NCBI RefSeq assembly: GCF_005233835.1
Contig: NZ_SZQA01000034.1
Coordinates: forward strand, 1-64,000
Length of the DNA stretch: 64,000 bases
Source of the DNA: Herbidospora galbida
GTDB taxonomy: Bacteria > Actinomycetota > Actinomycetes > Streptosporangiales > Streptosporangiaceae
Direction of reading: 5' to 3'
Part shown: in pieces, positions 60,842-64,000 of the stretch
How positions within the stretch are numbered: the first letter of the stretch is position 1
Layout: each line of letters starts with the position of its first letter
Position numbers and translations under genes: made by a program
Notes under the pieces: generated by a model
The model's input: the letters and a program-made list of their open reading frames with translations, nothing else
Databases searched by the model: none
What the model was told of the DNA's origin: nothing

Positions 60842-61654
60842 ATGGCGGAGATCCGTAGCCTGCGGGACGCGGTGGCCGGGCTCGTCCACTCCGGCGACAC
60901 CGTGGCGATGGAGGGGTTCACCCACCTCATCCCGTTCGCCGCCGCGCACGAGATGATCCGGCAGCGGGTGACCGATCTCACCCTCGTCCGGATGACCCCC
61001 GACGTCATCTACGACCAGCTCATCGGCATGGGCGCGGCCCGCAAGCTGGTCTTCTCGTGGGGCGGCAACCCCGGCGTGGGCTCGCTGCACCGCTTCCGCG
61101 ACGCCGTCGAGAACGGCTGGCCGCGCCCGCTCGAACTCGACGAGCACAGCCACGCCGGCATGGCCAACCGCTACGTCGCCGGGGCGTCCCGGCTGCCGTT
61201 CGCGGTGCTGCGCGGCTACCGGGGGAGCGACCTGCCGTCGCGGTCGGAGACGATCTCGACCGTGGTGTGCCCCTTCACCGGCGAGGAACTCGCGGCCGTC
61301 GCCGCGATCAACCCCGACGTGACCGTCATCCACGCCCAGCGCGCCGACCGCGACGGGAACGTGCAGCTGTGGGGGCTGGTCGGCGTCCAGAAGGAGGCCG
61401 CGCTGGCCGCCTCCCGGGTGCTCGTGACGGTCGAGGAGATCGTGGACGACCTGACGCCCGCCCCCGGCGCGGTGGTACTGCCGTCGTGGACGGTCGACGC
61501 GGTCGCCGTGGCCCCCAACGGGGCCCACCCCTCCTACGCGGCCGGCTACACCGTCCGCGACAACGGCTTCTACCAGTCGTGGGACGCCGTCTCCCGCGAC
61601 CGCGACACCTTCCTGCGCTGGATGGACGAGCACGTCCTGGAGGAGGCCCGATGA
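60842..61654 (+). CDS. pcaI: 3-oxoadipate CoA-transferase, alpha subunit
   Basis: A 270-aa family I CoA-transferase subunit A. It shows the GFTHLIPFAAAHEMIR start, GGNPGVGSLHRFRDAVENGWPR and HAQRADRDGNVQLWG. With PcaJ it activates beta-ketoadipate to its CoA ester in the protocatechuate pathway. ATG 60842 has GGGAG upstream. First gene of the pca operon; the next gene overlaps by ATGA. Confidence 0.9.
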   Translation: MAEIRSLRDAVAGLVHSGDTVAMEGFTHLIPFAAAHEMIRQRVTDLTLVRMTPDVIYDQLIGMGAARKLVFSWGGNPGVGSLHRFRDAVENGWPRPLELDEHSHAGMANRYVAGASRLPFAVLRGYRGSDLPSRSETISTVVCPFTGEELAAVAAINPDVTVIHAQRADRDGNVQLWGLVGVQKEAALAASRVLVTVEEIVDDLTPAPGAVVLPSWTVDAVAVAPNGAHPSYAAGYTVRDNGFYQSWDAVSRDRDTFLRWMDEHVLEEAR

Positions 61655-62409
61655 CCTGGACCTCCGACGAGCTGATGACCGTCAACGCCGCCCGCGCCCT
61701 GGCCGGGGCCCGCACCTGCTTCGTCGGCATCGGCCTGCCCAGCGCCGCCGCCAACCTGGCCCGGCGGACCATCGAACCGAGGCTGGTGCTCATCTACGAG
61801 TCGGGCACCCTCGGCTCCAAGCCGTCGCGGCTGCCGCTGTCGATCGGCGACGGCGAACTCGCCGACACGGCCGACGCCGTGGTGTCGGTGCCGGAGATCT
61901 TCAACTACTGGCTCCAGGCCGGGCGGATCGACGTCGGCTTCCTCGGCGCGGCCCAGGTCGACCGGTTCGCCAACGTCAACACGACCGTCATCGACCGGGG
62001 GCCGGGCCGTCCCGAGGGGCGCCTGCCGGGCGCGGGCGGCGCGCCGGAGATCGCCGCGAGCTGCGGGAAGGTGCTGCTGGTGCTGCGCCACTCGACCCGG
62101 AACCTGGTCGGCAAGCTCGACTTCGTCACCACCGTCGGGCACGGCGACGGGCCCGGGTCGCGCGCCCGGCTCGGCCTGCCCGGCGCCGGTCCGGTCGCCG
62201 TGATCACCGACCTCGGGATCCTGCGCCCCGACCCGGAGACCGCCGAGCTCACGCTCACCGACGTGCACCCCGGCACCACCCCCGACCAGGCCGTCGCCGC
62301 CACCGGCTGGCCCCTCGCCGTCGCCGCCGACCTGCGCGTCACCGAACCCCCCACTGAGGCGGAGCTGACCGCCCTGCGCCGCCTCGCCCAAGGAGCACCC
62401 GATGCCTGA
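61651..62409 (+). CDS. pcaJ: 3-oxoadipate CoA-transferase, beta subunit
   Basis: A 252-aa CoA-transferase subunit B. The IGLPSAAANLARR region and the ESGTLGSKP stretch with the catalytic-position Glu (IYESG) are seen. ATG 61651 overlaps the pcaI stop. It ends 8 nt inside pcaH. Confidence 0.9.
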   Translation: MTWTSDELMTVNAARALAGARTCFVGIGLPSAAANLARRTIEPRLVLIYESGTLGSKPSRLPLSIGDGELADTADAVVSVPEIFNYWLQAGRIDVGFLGAAQVDRFANVNTTVIDRGPGRPEGRLPGAGGAPEIAASCGKVLLVLRHSTRNLVGKLDFVTTVGHGDGPGSRARLGLPGAGPVAVITDLGILRPDPETAELTLTDVHPGTTPDQAVAATGWPLAVAADLRVTEPPTEAELTALRRLAQGAPDA

Positions 62410-63145
62410 ACCGCTGTCCCAGGAGACGATCTCCCGGGAGATCGCCGAGCTGGCCGCGAGGTCAGACGGGGCCGACCACCCCGCGCGCGACTACCCGCCC
62501 TACCGCTCCAGCGGCCTGCGGCACCCGCACCGGCCGCTCGTCGCCCCGCCCGAGGCCTACGCCGAGCTGCGCGGGCCCGTCTTCGGGGCGAGCGACGTCA
62601 CCCCGCTCGACGCCGACCTCACCCGGCAGCACGCCGGGGAGCCGCTCGGGGAGCGCATCACCGTCACCGGCCGGGTCACCGACCGCGACGGCCGCCCGGT
62701 GCGCGGGCAGCTGGTGGAGGTCTGGCAGGCCAACGCCTCCGGCCGCTACCCGCACCAGCGCGACCAGCACCCCGCGCCGCTCGACCCCAACTTCACCGGC
62801 ACCGGCCGCTGCCTGACCGACGCCGACGGCCGCTACGCCTTCACCACGATCAAGCCCGGCGCCTACCCGTGGAAGAACCACGTCAACGCGTGGCGGCCGG
62901 CCCACATCCACTTCTCGGTCTTCGGCACCGCCTTCGCCCAGCGCCTGGTCACCCAGATGTACTTCCCGGGCGACCCGCTGTTCCCGTACGACCCGATCCT
63001 CCAGTCGGTGACCGACGACAAGGCCCGCGAGCGGCTCGTCGCGGCCTACGACCACGAGCTCTCCCAGCCGGAGTGGAGCCTGGGGTACAGATGGGACATC
63101 GTCCTCGACGGCCCGTCGGCGACCTGGATGGAGGAAGGCCGATGA
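62402..63145 (+). CDS. pcaH: Protocatechuate 3,4-dioxygenase, beta subunit
   Basis: A 247-aa intradiol dioxygenase subunit. The Fe(III) ligands are all visible: Tyr in SGRYPHQRD, Tyr in GAYPWKN, and two His in RPAHIHFS. VTGRVTDRDGRPVRGQLVEVWQAN is the conserved strand. It cleaves protocatechuate to 3-carboxy-cis,cis-muconate with PcaG. ATG 62402 overlaps the pcaJ end by 8 nt. Confidence 0.95.
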   Translation: MPEPLSQETISREIAELAARSDGADHPARDYPPYRSSGLRHPHRPLVAPPEAYAELRGPVFGASDVTPLDADLTRQHAGEPLGERITVTGRVTDRDGRPVRGQLVEVWQANASGRYPHQRDQHPAPLDPNFTGTGRCLTDADGRYAFTTIKPGAYPWKNHVNAWRPAHIHFSVFGTAFAQRLVTQMYFPGDPLFPYDPILQSVTDDKARERLVAAYDHELSQPEWSLGYRWDIVLDGPSATWMEEGR

Positions 63146-63687
63146 GACCCACCCCTTCGCAGACCGTGGGCCCCTTCTACGGCTACGCTCTGCCCTTCCG
63201 CGGCGGCGGCGACCTGGTCCCCTCGGGCCATCCGGGGGCGATCTCCGTCCACGGGTACGTCTACGACGGCGCGGGCGACCCGATCCCCGACGCGCTGCTG
63301 GAGTTCTGGCAGGCCGACGCCGCCGGGAACCTCGACGGCAAGCCGGGCTCGATGCGCCGCGACGAGGTCGACGGCTCGTTCGCCGGCCGCGACGGGGTGA
63401 CCTTCACCGGGTTCGCCCGCGTGGCCACCGACCTCGACGGACACTGGACGCTGCGCACGGTCCGGCCCGGCGGGGCGCCCTACATCGCGGTGTGCGTGTT
63501 CGCCCGGGGCCTGCTGCACCACCTGTACACCCGCCTCTACCTCGACGACGGCGACGACGCCCTGCTGGCCTCGCTCCCCGCCGACCGGCGCGCGACCCTG
63601 GTCGCCGCTCCCGAGCGGGACGGGGTGTACCGCTTCGACATCCGCCTCCAGGGCGAGGGCGAGACGGTCTTCCTCGACCTGGGCTGA
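63142..63687 (+). CDS. pcaG: Protocatechuate 3,4-dioxygenase, alpha subunit
   Basis: A 181-aa non-iron subunit: TPSQTVGPFYGYAL at the start and DALLEFWQADAAGN, the paralogue of the PcaH strand, with the His ligand pair absent as expected. ATG overlaps the pcaH stop (ATGA). Confidence 0.94.
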   Translation: MRPTPSQTVGPFYGYALPFRGGGDLVPSGHPGAISVHGYVYDGAGDPIPDALLEFWQADAAGNLDGKPGSMRRDEVDGSFAGRDGVTFTGFARVATDLDGHWTLRTVRPGGAPYIAVCVFARGLLHHLYTRLYLDDGDDALLASLPADRRATLVAAPERDGVYRFDIRLQGEGETVFLDLG

Positions 63688-63701
63688 ACCCGGAGGCTCT
63701 C

Positions 63702-64000
63702 GTGATCACCGGTGACGGGCTCCTCGGCCCGGCCTGGTCCGGCACCCCGGCCGACGGGGCGACCGCCGACCCGGCCGTCCTCCGCGCCCTGCTCGACGCG
63801 GAGGCGGCACTGGCCCGCGCCCAGAACCGCCCCGACCTGGCCGACGCCATCGCGTCGGCGGAGGTCGGAGACCTCGGGCACGGCGGCGGGAATCCCGTGA
63901 TCCCGCTGGTCAAGGCGCTGCCCGAAGGCGCCCACGACGGCGCGACCAGCCAGGACGTCCTGGACACCGCGCTGATGCTGGTCGCGGCGCGGGCCCGGCG
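63702..64000 (+). CDS. pcaB: 3-carboxy-cis,cis-muconate cycloisomerase, 3'-partial
   Basis: GTG 63702 with GGAGG at 63692-63696 begins a fumarase/adenylosuccinate-lyase superfamily N-terminus: ALLDAEAALARAQ and NPVIPLVKALPEGAHDGATSQDVLDTAL, as in PcaB. It is the next enzyme after PcaHG. The gene runs off the right edge after about 99 codons. Confidence 0.9.
   Translation, partial: MITGDGLLGPAWSGTPADGATADPAVLRALLDAEAALARAQNRPDLADAIASAEVGDLGHGGGNPVIPLVKALPEGAHDGATSQDVLDTALMLVAARAR

Overview
The window is very GC-rich actinobacterial DNA. GTG starts are frequent, ATGA/GTGA start-stop overlaps are common, and there are Lsr2-like, LAL-type LuxR, PucR and tandem-IclR regulators, a DUF3152 protein, and a secreted GH18 chitinase with FnIII modules. 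The gene style fits a Streptosporangiaceae-like mycelial soil actinomycete; genus is not resolvable by eye.

Region by region. (1) 1-18.7 kb: a 5'-truncated AMP-binding protein, a large LAL regulator, and two complete high-affinity branched-chain-amino-acid-type (Liv/HAAT) ABC transporters facing each other (3.8-8.2 kb on +, 16.3-11.5 kb on -). Between them lies a CHAT-STAND-TPR protein whose CHAT domain has lost its catalytic His. A PucR regulator diverges from the second transporter, followed by a LacI regulator with a perfect palindrome. (2) 18.7-21.8 kb: a secreted SGNH hydrolase, a DUF3152 protein and a membrane-tailed CHAP protein. (3) 21.9-28.2 kb: an L-rhamnose locus (rhaD, rhaI, rhaB intact) whose uptake and regulatory parts are wrecked by internal deletions: solute-binding protein, LacI regulator reduced to a 54-aa HTH stub, alpha-rhamnosidase, and an IS5 transposase remnant. 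(4) 28.4-30.0 kb: an ABC-F protein. (5) 30.8-40.3 kb: a degenerate genomic island between two copies of a tRNA-Lys-like 3' end (attL-like 30832, attR-like 40256), with a frameshifted tyrosine integrase beside the right copy. Its cargo is an EACC1-like protein plus a 1,509-aa caspase-nSTAND-TM-propeller protein, which reads as an NTP-dependent conflict/suicide system. It also carries a papain/transglutaminase-like protein, IS remnants and repeats. (6) 40.3-60.7 kb: PemK/MazF-like toxin, MBL-fold hydrolase, Lsr2-like protein, PHP phosphoesterase, FAD monooxygenase/TetR pair, methionine aminopeptidase, XRE plus HAD pair (the HAD gene apparently starts at CTG), Tex, a double WD40 propeller, quinone oxidoreductase, chitinase with a clear terminator, SDR/TetR operon and RecQ. 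(7) 59.2-64 kb: protocatechuate branch of the beta-ketoadipate pathway (pcaIJHG and the start of pcaB), divergent from a tandem-fused double IclR regulator.

Most unusual content: the EACC1-caspase-STAND island, the pseudo-catalytic CHAT-STAND protein, and the cluster of internally deleted genes from 25 to 40 kb that leaves small, still plausibly translated fragments such as the LacI stub.
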